From: Marinithermofilum abyssi | Lineage (GTDB): Bacteria > Bacillota > Bacilli > Thermoactinomycetales > DSM-45169 | DNA: 64,000 bases | Direction of reading: 5' to 3' | Assembly (NCBI RefSeq): GCF_014641195.1 | Contig: NZ_BMHQ01000002.1 | Coordinates: forward strand, 248,001-312,000 | Shown here: positions 1 through 8,134 of the stretch, one piece after another | Numbering within the stretch: position 1 is the first letter of the stretch | Layout: each line of letters starts with the position of its first letter | Made by a program: the position numbers and the translations under genes | Notes under the pieces: generated by a model | Told to the model about the DNA's origin: nothing | Seen by the model: the letters and a program-made list of their open reading frames with translations, nothing else | The model's database searches: none

Positions 1-321
1 TTATCAAGTGGTTGTATTCGTATGTATCAAAGCTCCATAAAACTCATCCATTCGATCACTAGGAAAAAACGGCATGCCTTAGAAGATATCACTCTTTTAT
101 TTAACGATATCCAGCATGTGGAGTTATACAAACCTCTCTGGCCTTTCTCGAGCGGGTACATTCGCTTTTCATTAGATGGCTCTCATCATTTAAAAAAGAA
201 TATTCGAACAGCCGAAAAAGAAAGCTTCTCGATGTTGTGTCATTCTATGCAGGAATATCAAAAGTTGAAGAGGATAAAGCGGTTTATTGAAACCCGCCTC
301 GAGGTCCTTCATTCAGATTGA
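1..321 (+). CDS. C-terminal part of a PH-like (DUF4429-type) protein
   Basis: The reading frame is open from the window edge, so the gene begins upstream; the first internal ATG is at 22. About 106 residues are visible. The segment GYIRFSLDG followed by a stretch with spaced aromatic and basic residues and an ending like LKRIKRFIETR resembles the C-terminal half of bacterial PH-like DUF4429 domains, where a GxIxF strand precedes a final helix. No signal peptide or membrane segment is visible in this part. Function is unknown. The family assignment rests on pattern only. Confidence 0.55.
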   Translation, partial: LSSGCIRMYQSSIKLIHSITRKKRHALEDITLLFNDIQHVELYKPLWPFSSGYIRFSLDGSHHLKKNIRTAEKESFSMLCHSMQEYQKLKRIKRFIETRLEVLHSD

Positions 322-334
322 TGTGACTTGCTCC

Positions 335-490
335 AAATGGTTAAAGCACCCCAAGGGCACTTCCTACGGGCGCCGTGGGCTTCTCGGATCATTGGGTACG
401 GCAACCCGCTACCCTCTCCCGAAGGCTCCGTCCGAGCCTAAAACCGCATCACCGCATCCTTCAGGATGCAGTGATGTGGTTTTTTATGCA
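335..490 (+). ncRNA. candidate structured RNA ending in a strong terminator
   Basis: This non-coding stretch can fold into nested helices: CTCGGA near 373 pairs with TCCGAG near 431, and GGGTA near 394 pairs with TACCC near 410. It runs directly into an intrinsic terminator. No convincing -35/-10 pair or known RNA family was recognised, so it could equally be the 3' untranslated region of the preceding gene. A short frame (287-667) crosses it but has no ribosome site. Confidence 0.3.
440..486 (+). terminator. intrinsic terminator
   Basis: The arm AAAACCGCATCAC then CGCATCC, a four-base loop, then GGATGC and GTGATGTGGTTTTTT make a long near-perfect hairpin followed by a T run. It ends either the preceding gene or the RNA candidate above. 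Confidence 0.85.
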
Positions 491-692
491 CGTTTTTCGG
501 CATCCATTTCAAAGACAAAGCTTGCGAAAAAGAATGGACCGGCCCTCTTTATTGTGTCTAACACTTTCCGCCACCTTAAAAAGAATATCATTTTATATCT
601 TTTTCTAACTTTAATTATCCGGTTATATTCTTTTCAAAAGCACGTGATAGACTTAACACGAATTTGACAACCCATCAACTGAGAAGAAAGGT

Positions 693-803
693 GGGGATGT
701 TGTGCTCCGATTTAGGGGGTCCCGACGTCAAAACGCGGAAAACGCACGTTAAGCACCCCTGCCAGGGTTTAAGTTATAAAGCCCACCAATTGGTGGGCTT
801 TTA
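693..803 (+). ncRNA. candidate small RNA with terminator
   Basis: GGGG and GTGCT near 695-710 can pair with AGCAC and CCCC near 751-759, enclosing a smaller GACGT/ACGTT helix with an A-rich loop (723-750). A terminator follows at 778-802. No open frame with a ribosome site is present. I do not recognise the family. It may be a small regulatory RNA or a leader. Confidence 0.3.
778..803 (+). terminator. intrinsic terminator
   Basis: AAAGCCCACCA-AT-TGGTGGGCTTTT is a perfect hairpin with T tail. It is nearly symmetric and could also serve the opposite strand, where the OsmC-like gene runs toward it. Confidence 0.8.
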
Positions 804-923
804 ATTGTATTTTTGGGAAGTAGATAGGAGATGGCCCCAAAATCGGTCTTCGCTCCCTCCACCCCAAAAAGCCGTACATCTTCCTACAGGGAAAGAGGTG
901 ACGGTCTTTCCATTTGCGAGATC

Positions 924-1394
924 TCAGCCTTCTTGTTCTTTAATCGTCCATTCGTGGTTGAACTCGACGCACCCTTTCAGCGTCTGGGCGACGGGGCAAC
1001 CCCGTTCAAAGGTCTTCAGAGCCCGCTCGGCGGCTTCTCTCTTTCCTTTGGGGATAGTGAGATGGTAGTGGCAATCGATGCGAGTGATCTTCAGCACTTT
1101 GTCGGGAGCTTCGATGGTTCCCTTGAATTCGGCAGTCAATTGGCCTCCCTTGGTGGGAATGTGGCGCGCTTCCAGCGCGCCGGACAGGGTCCCCGTCAGT
1201 CACCCGCCGGCAGCGGCCACGATGTGGTCCAGCGTGGACGGCCGCTCCTCGGCGGGCTCCACGCCGTAAAAATCCTTCACGCCGCCGTGGACACCAAACA
1301 GTAGGGGTTTCTCAAAACCGGCGATGTAAGCGCGGCGGTTGGGTCCTTCGTCCTGATGGATGCGGATCCTGGAAATCTCAATCGGTTGGTTCAT
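924..1394 (-). CDS. OsmC/YhfA-family protein with in-frame TGA at the catalytic Cys (selenoprotein candidate)
   Basis: OsmC-family proteins are thiol peroxidases or thiol-dependent proteins that reduce organic hydroperoxides with two conserved cysteines. The start at 1394 has a GAGGAGG ribosome site. After 64 codons ending in VAAAGG the frame meets TGA (1200-1202) and then continues in the same frame with LTGTLSGALEARHIPT to a second TGA at 924, giving 156 residues, a normal family length. The family motif here is AAGGC, with C as the peroxidatic residue, so TGA sits exactly at that cysteine. The second family cysteine is kept in ERGCPVAQTL. The downstream half shows normal conservation with no frameshift. 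A SECIS-like hairpin follows the TGA. The alternative is a simple nonsense mutation (TGC or TGT to TGA). Family assignment is firm; selenocysteine insertion is an inference that needs selA, selB, selC and selD elsewhere in the genome. Confidence 0.75.
1163..1202 (-). promoter_or_regulatory. bacterial SECIS-like hairpin after the TGA codon
   Basis: Starting 18 nt after the TGA, the transcript reads GGCGCGC, loop UGGAA, GCGCGCC: a perfect 7-bp helix with a five-base loop whose second and third bases are G. The published bacterial SECIS consensus asks for a 4-16 bp upper stem and a small apical loop with a G in its first two bases, roughly 16-37 nt from UGA; this hairpin meets these criteria. 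GGGGA near the TGA can also pair with UUCCC below the stem. Confidence 0.5.
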
Positions 1395-1738
1395 CCTGCA
1401 ACCTCCTCATTGGGTTCTCCTTTCACCCTATTCGATTTTCCTTTTTCCGAATCCTTCTTAGGGTTGTCCAAAGCTACTTTGGGGTAACTGAAGCATCTGT
1501 ACTCCACATCTGCTTGGAGGCTGTAAAAAAAACCGGTCACCCTAACATAATGGGCTAGGTTTCGGGTTGATGATGCGAATTCTGTAAAGTGAAAGAGCCC
1601 TCTAAATTCACATATTCTGCAAAGAAAAAACAGCCTTTTCCGGCTGTTTACTTTACAGAATCCATATTCGGTAAAGTTATACGGCACAAAGAAACCACTC
1701 CTAGTCGTACCCCAAGAGGGAAACAATCAGGAGGTGTT
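1395..1738. other. gene-free stretch with nested inverted repeats
   Basis: About 340 bases separate two divergent genes. The 111-residue minus-strand frame here (1391-1726) has no ribosome site and reads through repeated sequence, so it is not called. The visible content is the inverted-repeat structure at 1579-1661. Confidence 0.5.
1579..1661. repeat. long inverted repeat with internal hairpin
   Basis: ATTCTGTAAAGT at 1579-1590 is perfectly inverted as ACTTTACAGAAT at 1650-1661. Inside lies a second hairpin, AACAGCC (1629-1635) with GGCTGTT (1642-1648). Related words (ATTCTGCAAAG near 1615, ATTCGGTAAAGT near 1666) flank it. It could be a small hairpin element or a bidirectional terminator. 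Confidence 0.55.
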
Positions 1739-1742
1739 ATGA

Positions 1743-2245
1743 ATGGGTATCAGACTACCACGTTGCAAATGTCCACCAGGCCCCAGGGGTCCTAGAGGCC
1801 CACAAGGTCCCCAAGGACCAGGAGGAATGACGATCTATTTAGCTACAGATCAATCAATTAACAATAACCAATTCCTTGGGCTGGGTACCTCACAAGGGGG
1901 GCACCGGGTTTTATACGAGATACTGTAATCATACCACAAACAGCAACCATTACAGGATTCGTTTTAAGCATTCGTGATAAGGATTTAGGCGCCAATCAGA
2001 TGGTAAGGGCTGAGATAGTTAGAAGTACAAATTGTGGTGGTACTACAGAAAACACAGGTATTATAGCAACAGTACAGGGACCGAATACGCCCCCGAATCC
2101 CCGAGTTTGTTGTGCATTTGCACCCGCACCTGTTAATTTCCAAGTCAACCCATTCGATCTATTATCTATAAGAATTGACCTTATCGGAACCGGAGTCGGA
2201 GCCTTATCGAATGGTGCAGCAGCCACCATCTTATTGACTATTTAA
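1743..2245 (+). pseudogene. collagen-like spore/surface protein, frameshifted at a G6 tract
   Basis: The ATG at 1743 follows a GAGG ribosome site. The first frame encodes a short Cys-containing start, then GPRGPRGPQGPQGP collagen triplets, then a globular start reading ATDQSINNNQFLGLGTS. It would stop at 1928. From about 1903 the next frame continues with FIRDTVIIPQTATITGFVLS and runs to 2245, matching the C-terminal domain style of collagen-like exosporium proteins. Adding one G to the run GGGGGG at 1896-1901 restores a single frame of about 168 residues. The protein is therefore either inactivated, slipped in sequencing, or switched on and off by slippage. Only a few Gly-X-Y triplets remain, which is short for the family. 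Location on the spore surface is inferred from the family. Confidence 0.7.
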
Positions 2246-2456
2246 CCAAAAGGATTGGTTCGGATGCTGACACCCATCTTTTGAGCCACGGAGCCAACCC
2301 CGGCCTGCACACTGTTACATGGGATCTGCATAGAATTTGTGAAACCGATTCGGGCCTGAAACAATTATCGGGCATATAAGCTCAATCAGCCCGAGATCAT
2401 TTGCTGTTTGTATTCGGAATCAACTGCAGGGTTTTGGATTTCCGACAGACTACAGC

Positions 2457-2657
2457 TCAACATGATTCCCGACCGCGGATAGCCCCAACTGGTTTGCTGT
2501 TTGCAATAAATTTGGGCTTTTGGGTTTTGGCTAAAATCACCTCACAGGCTACTTCATAGGTGCCTTTTGTCCCCCGCGGCACCGTCACCCAGATATTCCA
2601 GCTGACCTTTCCTTCTTGCTCCAGCGGCCAATTTTCCACCATTTTTATCATTGACAC
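2457..2657 (-). CDS. small hypothetical protein (66 aa)
   Basis: A GTG start at 2657 lies 8 bases after GAGGGGG; ATG at 2651 is a possible alternative. The product is WPLEQEGKVSWNIWVTVPRG-like, with alternating hydrophobic strands and no membrane segment. The coding composition looks like real protein rather than an antisense shadow. It begins just upstream of, and divergent to, the ferritin-like gene, and ends abruptly after a Lys/Pro-rich stretch, so it may be a truncated gene. Function unknown. Confidence 0.35.
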   Translation of the reverse strand: MSMIKMVENWPLEQEGKVSWNIWVTVPRGTKGTYEVACEVILAKTQKPKFIANSKPVGAIRGRESC

Positions 2658-2722
2658 TTTCTACACCCCCTCGCCCAAAGCGCCTACAATATCCCGACAC
2701 AATGGCCTCGGGAGGTTTTGTG

Positions 2723-3184
2723 ATGTTCATATCCCAATATTACACCTATCCCTATCGGCAACGGCCCGGCATATACCCTAACCAGCAAGATCAAGCCCTG
2801 ATCAACGATATTGCCAAAGCGGTAAACGGTGAATATCAGGCGGTGGTATGCTATGAACAACTGGCCCTAAAAGCGCCGACTCCGGCAGAAAAGGCACGAA
2901 TACAGGAAATTCGTCAGGATGAGGTACGCCATTTTCAGATGTTTTCCCAGATCTACATGCGGTTGACTGGGAGACAGCCCTCGGTACATGTCCAAGCCTG
3001 TCCCAGGACGTACAAAGAGGGGCTGGATGCCTTTGTCCGGGATGAGTTGGAGACGGTGGATTTTTATCTGGATATCGCGGATAAAGCGACAGATCCTTTG
3101 ATCAAAGAGGCATTTCGACGAGCGGCCTTGGATGAACAAAACCACGCCGGTTGGTTTCAGTATTATTTAAGCAAGGCAAAATAA
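2723..3184 (+). CDS. ferritin-like domain protein
   Basis: The start at 2723 has GGAGG at 2711 and gives 153 residues; an upstream extension to 2651 lacks a ribosome site and is ignored. A Tyr/Pro/Gln-rich N-terminus (FISQYYTYPYRQRPG) precedes a four-helix ferritin-like domain: VNGEYQAVVCYEQLA, then QEIRQDEVRHFQMF, then RDELETVDFYLDIA, then RRAALDEQNHAGWF. The paired E and ExxH motifs are those that bind a di-iron centre in rubrerythrin and ferritin relatives. Small proteins of this type are common in Bacillales; some are spore-coat or manganese-catalase-like. The exact role here is not known. A terminator follows directly. Confidence 0.8.
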   Translation: MFISQYYTYPYRQRPGIYPNQQDQALINDIAKAVNGEYQAVVCYEQLALKAPTPAEKARIQEIRQDEVRHFQMFSQIYMRLTGRQPSVHVQACPRTYKEGLDAFVRDELETVDFYLDIADKATDPLIKEAFRRAALDEQNHAGWFQYYLSKAK

Positions 3185-3197
3185 CCGAATCAAAACG

Positions 3198-3232
3198 AAA
3201 AAATCCTGGACAGTTGAAATCCAGGATTTTTT
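3198..3232. terminator. bidirectional terminator
   Basis: AAAAAATCCTGGA and TCCAGGATTTTTT form a symmetric hairpin between the convergent ferritin-like gene and the iclR-type gene. Confidence 0.85.
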
Positions 3233-3236
3233 AACG

Positions 3237-3989
3237 CTATTTTTTTGCCATCTTTCTCATCCGATGGGTGGATTCCAATAGTTTCGGGATCACTTCCTGC
3301 ATCCGTTCCATCGTAAACCGGCTGACCGGTCCTGAAATGGACAGGGCTGCCATAATGTTGCCGGATCGGTCCAGCACCGGAGCCGCAATGGCAGATGTGC
3401 CCGCTTCCCGTTCCTCAAAGCTGGTCGCGTAGCCCCGGTTCCGGATCTCATCCAATTGCCTGATGTACTGGTCCTTATCGACATTATCCGGCCAGGAGGG
3501 GTCGGACAGCACCATTTTTTGCACCGCCGGATCAGCGTACGCCACCAGCACCTTGCTCGATGCTCCCACCGACAGCGGCATCCGTGCCCCCAGGGGAGCC
3601 ACGCGCCGGATGGTCTGGGTACTCTCCACCGCCTGAATGCGGATTCGTTCCATCCCATCCCGGATGTACAAGCTGACCGTTTCTTCCACCTGATCCCGCA
3701 GACGCTCCATCTCAGGCAAGAACAGCACGGCCGGGTCATCGGTTTGAGACAAGTTGGCGGACAATTCCCATACGCGGAATCCCAACCGGTATTTTTCCGT
3801 TTTGGCATCCCGTATGAGAAATCCTTTTTCCTCCAAGGTAGCAAGCAACCGATACACCGTGCTTTTATTCAGTTCCGTCATTCGCGCGACATCCGTCAGA
3901 CTCAGCTCCGGCTCCTGGGTGAAGCACAACAGGATATCCAAGGCACGTTCCGCAGCACGTACGGTTTTCTTCCCTTCCACACGGGACAC
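3237..3989 (-). CDS. IclR-family transcriptional regulator
   Basis: The product is 250 residues, the usual family length. Residues about 12-75 form a winged helix-turn-helix (SLTDVARMTELNKSTVYRLL, then LEEKGFLIRD), followed by the IclR effector domain with the typical GARMPLSVGASSKVLVA and YATSFEEREAGTSAIAAPV stretches. IclR regulators bind small organic acids and repress or activate catabolic genes. It is divergent from acnA with about 280 bases between them. A catabolic target next door is not obvious, and regulation of acnA by it is only a possibility. The ligand cannot be read from sequence. Confidence 0.9.
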   Translation of the reverse strand: MSRVEGKKTVRAAERALDILLCFTQEPELSLTDVARMTELNKSTVYRLLATLEEKGFLIRDAKTEKYRLGFRVWELSANLSQTDDPAVLFLPEMERLRDQVEETVSLYIRDGMERIRIQAVESTQTIRRVAPLGARMPLSVGASSKVLVAYADPAVQKMVLSDPSWPDNVDKDQYIRQLDEIRNRGYATSFEEREAGTSAIAAPVLDRSGNIMAALSISGPVSRFTMERMQEVIPKLLESTHRMRKMAKK

Positions 3990-4156
3990 CCTTTCGTTTC
4001 ACTCTGCGAAAAGAGATTTTACTTTACATTATACGCCGGAAGTAGGAATTGGAAAAGAGTGAATGTCAGACAAAAGATGGATTTCTAGCCGGAACGACAA
4101 GGCCGATATGGAACTTTTATCCTGTGATGAACATGAAATTCGGGGTATTGGGGGGG

Positions 4157-4186
4157 TATACAAAGTCAAACTTCTCAGTGTATAAT
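4157..4186 (+). promoter_or_regulatory. possible acnA promoter
   Basis: TATAAT at 4181-4186 is a perfect -10 box about 85 bases before the acnA start. The -35 region at about 4158 (ATACAA) is weak, which could mean activator dependence or an additional regulator site. Confidence 0.35.
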
Positions 4187-4270
4187 GAGTACGGAAAAAG
4201 AAACTTCGTTTCACTAGATGAAACCTATGGCTCCCTCGTAATTTGAACCCAACTCAAGGAGGTAATCGGC

Positions 4271-6997
4271 ATGTCTAAAAAGGACCTGTTTGGCGTACGC
4301 AAGAAGCTGAACGTCCGCGGTAAAGACTACACCTACTACCGCCTGCAGGGCCTGGAAGAGCAAGGCGTCGGCAACGTTTCCCGCCTTCCCTTTTCCATCA
4401 AGGTGCTGCTGGAAGCCGCTGTGCGTCAATACGACGGCCACTCCGTCACCAAAGAACACGTGCAGCAATTGGCGCAATGGGCTGAGTTGAACGAGAAAAA
4501 AGAAGTCGCCTTCAAACCGGCCCGGATCGTGCTGCAGGACTTCACCGGCGTTCCGGCTGTGGTTGACCTGGCAGCGCTGCGTTCCGCCATGGACCGCGTG
4601 GGCGGCGATCCGAAACGGATCAACCCGCTCATCCCTGTGGATCTCGTTATCGACCACTCGGTGATGGTGGACCGTTTCGGCACCGAAGATGCCCTGGAAT
4701 ACAATATGAACAAAGAGTTTGAACGGAACGGCGAACGCTACCGCCTGCTTCGCTGGGCCAAAGAAGCCTTCGACAACTTTCAGGCCGTGCCGCCGGCTAC
4801 CGGGATTGTGCACCAGGTGAACCTGGAATACCTGGCCAAAGTGGCGCAAACCCGCGAAGTGGACGGCGAAACGGAAGTATTCCCAGACTCCTTGGTGGGT
4901 ACCGACTCCCACACCACCATGATCAACGGCCTCGGCGTGGTCGGATGGGGTGTCGGCGGGATCGAAGCCGAAGCCGGCATGCTCGGACAGCCGCTGTACT
5001 TCCTGACTCCGGAAGTGATCGGGTTCAAACTGACCGGTACCTTGGCTGAAGGCGCCACCGCCACCGACTTGGCTCTGACCGTCACCCAGATGCTGCGGAA
5101 AAAAGGCGTGGTGGGCAAATTCGTCGAGTTCTACGGCCCGGGTCTCTCCAACATCAGCCTGGCCGACCGTGCCACCGTCGCCAACATGGCTCCGGAATAC
5201 GGCGCTACCATGGGCTTCTTCCCTGTGGACGAAGAGTCCCTCAACTACCTGCGCAACACCGGCCGGGACGAAGAGCTGGTGGAATTGGTGGAACAATATT
5301 ACAAAGCTCAAGGCCTCTTCCGCACCGACGACATGGAAGATCCCATCTTCACCGATACCGTCGAATTGGATCTGTCCACTGTCAAGCCAAGCCTGGCCGG
5401 TCCGCGCCGCCCGCAAGACCGGATCGATCTGACAGATATGAAACAAACCTGGAACGACACCCTGACCAAGTCCGTGGACGAAGGCGGTTTCGGTGTATCC
5501 AAGGAAGACGCCGAGAAAAAAGTGACCGTCACCAGCCCCGACGGCTCCACCTACGAGTTGGGTAACGGCGACGTGGTGATCGCTGCCATCACTAGCTGCA
5601 CCAACACCTCCAACCCGTCAGTGATGCTGGGTGCTGCTCTGGTCGCTCACAAAGCAGTGCAAAAAGGACTGAAAGTGAAACCCTACGTCAAGACCAGCTT
5701 GACTCCGGGATCCAAAGTGGTGACCGAGTACCTGAAAGAGTCCGGCATGATGGATTCCCTGAACAAGCTCGGATTCACCCTGGCCGGATACGGCTGCGCC
5801 ACCTGTATCGGCAACAGCGGTCCGCTGCCGGAAGAGATCAGCAAAGCCATCCAGGACAATGACCTGACCGTGGCCTCCGTCCTCTCTGGCAACCGGAACT
5901 TCGAAGGCCGGATTCACCCGGATGTCAAAGCCAACTACCTGGCTTCTCCGCCGCTGGTGGTGGCCTACGCCCTGGCCGGCACGGTGAACATCGACTTTGC
6001 CAAAGACCCGATCGGCTACGATCAGGATAACAACCCGGTCTACTTCAAAGACATCTGGCCTACCGCGAAGGAAGTGCAAGAGACCGTCAATGCATCCATG
6101 AAACCGGAACACTTCCGCAGCCAATACGCCAAAGTGTTCGATGCCAACGAGCGGTGGAACCAGCTGGAAAGCCCGGAAGGCGAACTGTACGACTGGGACG
6201 AAAAATCCACTTATATCCAAGAACCGCCTTTCTTCGTCAACCTGTCCGCCGAAGTGGAGCCGGTAAAAGAAATCAAAGGCGCGCGGGCGCTCGCCTTGCT
6301 GGGTGACTCCGTCACGACGGACCACATCTCCCCGGCAGGTGCCATCAAGCCGGACAGCCCGGCTGGAAAATATCTGCAAGAAAACGGAGTGGAGCCGAAA
6401 GACTTCAACTCCTACGGTTCCCGCCGCGGAAACGACCGTGTCATGACCCGAGGCACCTTCGCCAACATCCGCATCCGCAACCAAATGGTGCCGGGCGTGG
6501 AAGGCGGCTTCACCAAGTACGTGCCGACCGGCGAAACCATGGCGATCTACGATGCGGCCATGAAGTATAAAGAAGACAACACCCCGCTGGTTGTGTTGGC
6601 CGGCAAAGAGTACGGTACCGGCAGTTCCCGTGACTGGGCAGCCAAAGGAACCAACCTCCTGGGTGTCAAAGCCGTCATTGCCGAGAGCTTTGAGCGGATT
6701 CACCGGAGTAACCTGGTGGGCATGGGTGTGCTGCCGCTTCAGTTCAGCGAGGGCCAAAGCTGGAAGTCCCTCGGACTGACCGGTGAAGAGTCCTTCGACA
6801 TCCTGGGACTGAACGACAACATCCAGCCGTTCCAAAAACTCCAGGTCCGCGCGACCCGTCCGGACGGCTCCACGGTGGAATTCGACGCCATCGTCCGCCT
6901 GGACAGCCAAGTGGACATCGAGTACTACAAAAATGGCGGTATCCTGCAAAAAGTGCTCCGTCAAATCCTAAACGACACCGAAACGGCTAACGTCTGA
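4271..6997 (+). CDS. acnA: aconitate hydratase A (aconitase)
   Basis: Aconitase interconverts citrate and isocitrate in the TCA cycle through an exposed [4Fe-4S] cluster, in the cytoplasm. At 908 residues it has the normal AcnA/IRP1-type length. Cluster ligands are visible in [17 protein letters not shown] (Cys near 443) and [14 protein letters not shown] (Cys near 509 and 512). The C-terminal swivel domain follows, with [41 protein letters not shown] and [12 protein letters not shown]. The ribosome site AAGGAGG lies just ahead of the ATG. The gene is strongly codon-biased, as expected for high expression. In Bacillus the equivalent citB product also binds mRNA when the cluster is lost; that is family knowledge. 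A glyoxalase-fold frame follows directly after its stop codon. Confidence 0.97.
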   Translation: MSKKDLFGVRKKLNVRGKDYTYYRLQGLEEQGVGNVSRLPFSIKVLLEAAVRQYDGHSVTKEHVQQLAQWAELNEKKEVAFKPARIVLQDFTGVPAVVDLAALRSAMDRVGGDPKRINPLIPVDLVIDHSVMVDRFGTEDALEYNMNKEFERNGERYRLLRWAKEAFDNFQAVPPATGIVHQVNLEYLAKVAQTREVDGETEVFPDSLVGTDSHTTMINGLGVVGWGVGGIEAEAGMLGQPLYFLTPEVIGFKLTGTLAEGATATDLALTVTQMLRKKGVVGKFVEFYGPGLSNISLADRATVANMAPEYGATMGFFPVDEESLNYLRNTGRDEELVELVEQYYKAQGLFRTDDMEDPIFTDTVELDLSTVKPSLAGPRRPQDRIDLTDMKQTWNDTLTKSVDEGGFGVSKEDAEKKVTVTSPDGSTYELGNGDVVIAAITSCTNTSNPSVMLGAALVAHKAVQKGLKVKPYVKTSLTPGSKVVTEYLKESGMMDSLNKLGFTLAGYGCATCIGNSGPLPEEISKAIQDNDLTVASVLSGNRNFEGRIHPDVKANYLASPPLVVAYALAGTVNIDFAKDPIGYDQDNNPVYFKDIWPTAKEVQETVNASMKPEHFRSQYAKVFDANERWNQLESPEGELYDWDEKSTYIQEPPFFVNLSAEVEPVKEIKGARALALLGDSVTTDHISPAGAIKPDSPAGKYLQENGVEPKDFNSYGSRRGNDRVMTRGTFANIRIRNQMVPGVEGGFTKYVPTGETMAIYDAAMKYKEDNTPLVVLAGKEYGTGSSRDWAAKGTNLLGVKAVIAESFERIHRSNLVGMGVLPLQFSEGQSWKSLGLTGEESFDILGLNDNIQPFQKLQVRATRPDGSTVEFDAIVRLDSQVDIEYYKNGGILQKVLRQILNDTETANV

Positions 6998-7000
6998 TCC

Positions 7001-7360
7001 ATTCTGATCCTTCGTCTTGATCACGCGCAGATCACCATCCCCAAAGGAGCCGAAGAAAAAGCCCGGCATTTCTATTGCAAAATGCTCGGCCTCGTCCCCA
7101 AGCCGGCCTCTCTGGCCGGCCGGGGCGGCTTTTGGCTCCGTCTGGGTGATCAGGAGATCCACGTCGGCACCGAAGACGGAGTCGACCGGAACCGGACCAA
7201 AGCCCACCTGGCGTATGAGGTGGACCACATCGCCCCCTGGCGGGAACACCTTATCCAACAGGGTGTCACCCTTCAGAAGTCCGTCCCCATCCCGGGTGTG
7301 AAGCGGTTTGAGTTTCGCGACCCCTTCGGCAACCGACTGGAACGAATAGCACGAGCATAA
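7001..7360 (+). CDS. VOC (glyoxalase-fold) protein lacking a normal start codon
   Basis: The frame encodes a complete small vicinal-oxygen-chelate protein: LRLDHAQITIPKGAEEKARH, then FYCKMLGLVPKP, RGGFWLRLGDQEIHVG, KAHLAYEV and FEFRDPFGNRLE. Family members bind a metal and act on glyoxals, antibiotics or other small molecules; the specific reaction is unknown. The domain begins immediately after the acnA stop codon and lies in the same frame (acnA TGA, then SILILRLDHAQ). No ATG, GTG or TTG precedes the domain: ATT (7001) or CTG (7004) are the only candidates, and the first ATG (7082) falls inside the fold. Translation might rely on a rare start, re-initiation or readthrough of the acnA stop, or the gene may be dead. 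A terminator follows. Confidence 0.6.
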   Translation: MLILRLDHAQITIPKGAEEKARHFYCKMLGLVPKPASLAGRGGFWLRLGDQEIHVGTEDGVDRNRTKAHLAYEVDHIAPWREHLIQQGVTLQKSVPIPGVKRFEFRDPFGNRLERIARA

Positions 7361-7364
7361 TCGA

Positions 7365-7397
7365 AGGCCCCCTCACTTTCTTGTGAGGGGGCTCTTC
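7365..7397 (+). terminator. intrinsic terminator
   Basis: GGCCCCCTCAC, a short loop, GTGAGGGGGCTC and a pyrimidine-rich tail form a stable hairpin ending the acnA-VOC unit. Confidence 0.8.
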
Positions 7398-7459
7398 TGC
7401 ACAGGCTTTCTCTGTTTCCGTTTCTAACGTGAAATATTGACCACGGGGAGAAAAGCTCC

Positions 7460-8119
7460 ATGAATACGATTCGCAACATTTATTGTGTTGGAAGAAACTA
7501 TCGGTTGCATGCAGAAGAGTTAGGCAATGAAGTGCCGAAGTCCCCGCTCATCTTTTCAAAACCCACCCATGCCCTCATCCAAGCCAATGGACAGGAAATC
7601 TCCCTTCCCGTCGGACAGGGAAAGGTCCATTATGAAGCGGAACTGGTCATTCACATCTCCCGCCCGTATAAAGCAGGGATCCAGGTGGAAAACATCGTGG
7701 ATCAATTTGCCTTGGGTATTGATCTCACTCTCCGTGATGTCCAAAGCCGGTTGAAGAAAAAGGGGCACCCCTGGCTGTTGGCGAAGGGGTTTCCAAATTC
7801 GGCTATTATCACGGAGTTTCGGAAGTTCCCTGGCGTTGCAGCTTGCCAGGCCGTCGACTTTTCGCTTGTCCAAAATGGAAACCGGGTGCAAACGGGCAAT
7901 ATTCGTGACATGGTATTTGATCTGCAAACCCTGATCGATTTTTGCGGCATTCACTTGGGGCTGGATAAAGGAGATCTCCTCTATACCGGGACACCGGCAG
8001 GTGTCGGAGAAGTCGACAACGGGGATCATCTGCAACTGTTCTGGGGAAAAGACATGCTGGGAGAGTGTCGTATTCGATTTTTTAACTCAAAACCCGAGCC
8101 TGAACAGCAAGTCCCTTGA
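7460..8119 (+). CDS. fumarylacetoacetate hydrolase-fold family protein
   Basis: The product has 219 residues and starts with MNTIRNIYCVGRNYRLHAEE, typical of the compact FAH-domain proteins (YisK/FahD1-like). Metal-binding residues are seen in VHYEAELVIHIS (the E-x-E type motif) and FALGIDLTLRDVQ, followed by GHPWLLAKGFPNSAIIT and the lid motif GDLLYTGTPAGVGEV. Relatives are acylpyruvate hydrolases, oxaloacetate decarboxylases or 2-hydroxyhepta-diene-dioate isomerases; the substrate cannot be decided here. A GGGGAG ribosome site precedes the ATG. It stands alone, and no aromatic catabolic genes flank it. Confidence 0.88.
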   Translation: MNTIRNIYCVGRNYRLHAEELGNEVPKSPLIFSKPTHALIQANGQEISLPVGQGKVHYEAELVIHISRPYKAGIQVENIVDQFALGIDLTLRDVQSRLKKKGHPWLLAKGFPNSAIITEFRKFPGVAACQAVDFSLVQNGNRVQTGNIRDMVFDLQTLIDFCGIHLGLDKGDLLYTGTPAGVGEVDNGDHLQLFWGKDMLGECRIRFFNSKPEPEQQVP

Positions 8120-8134
8120 ACCCGTCGCACCAGG

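Noticed and set aside
1391-1726. 111-codon Cys/Phe-rich minus-strand frame over the inverted repeat
   Set aside because: It translates repeated non-coding sequence, lacks a ribosome site and overlaps the osmC-like start region.
4214-5446. 410-codon minus-strand frame inside acnA
   Set aside because: It mirrors the strongly biased acnA coding sequence, has no ribosome site and a low-complexity His/Val-rich product; it is an antisense shadow.
5618-6964. 448-codon minus-strand frame inside acnA
   Set aside because: Same reason: shadow of acnA codon bias.
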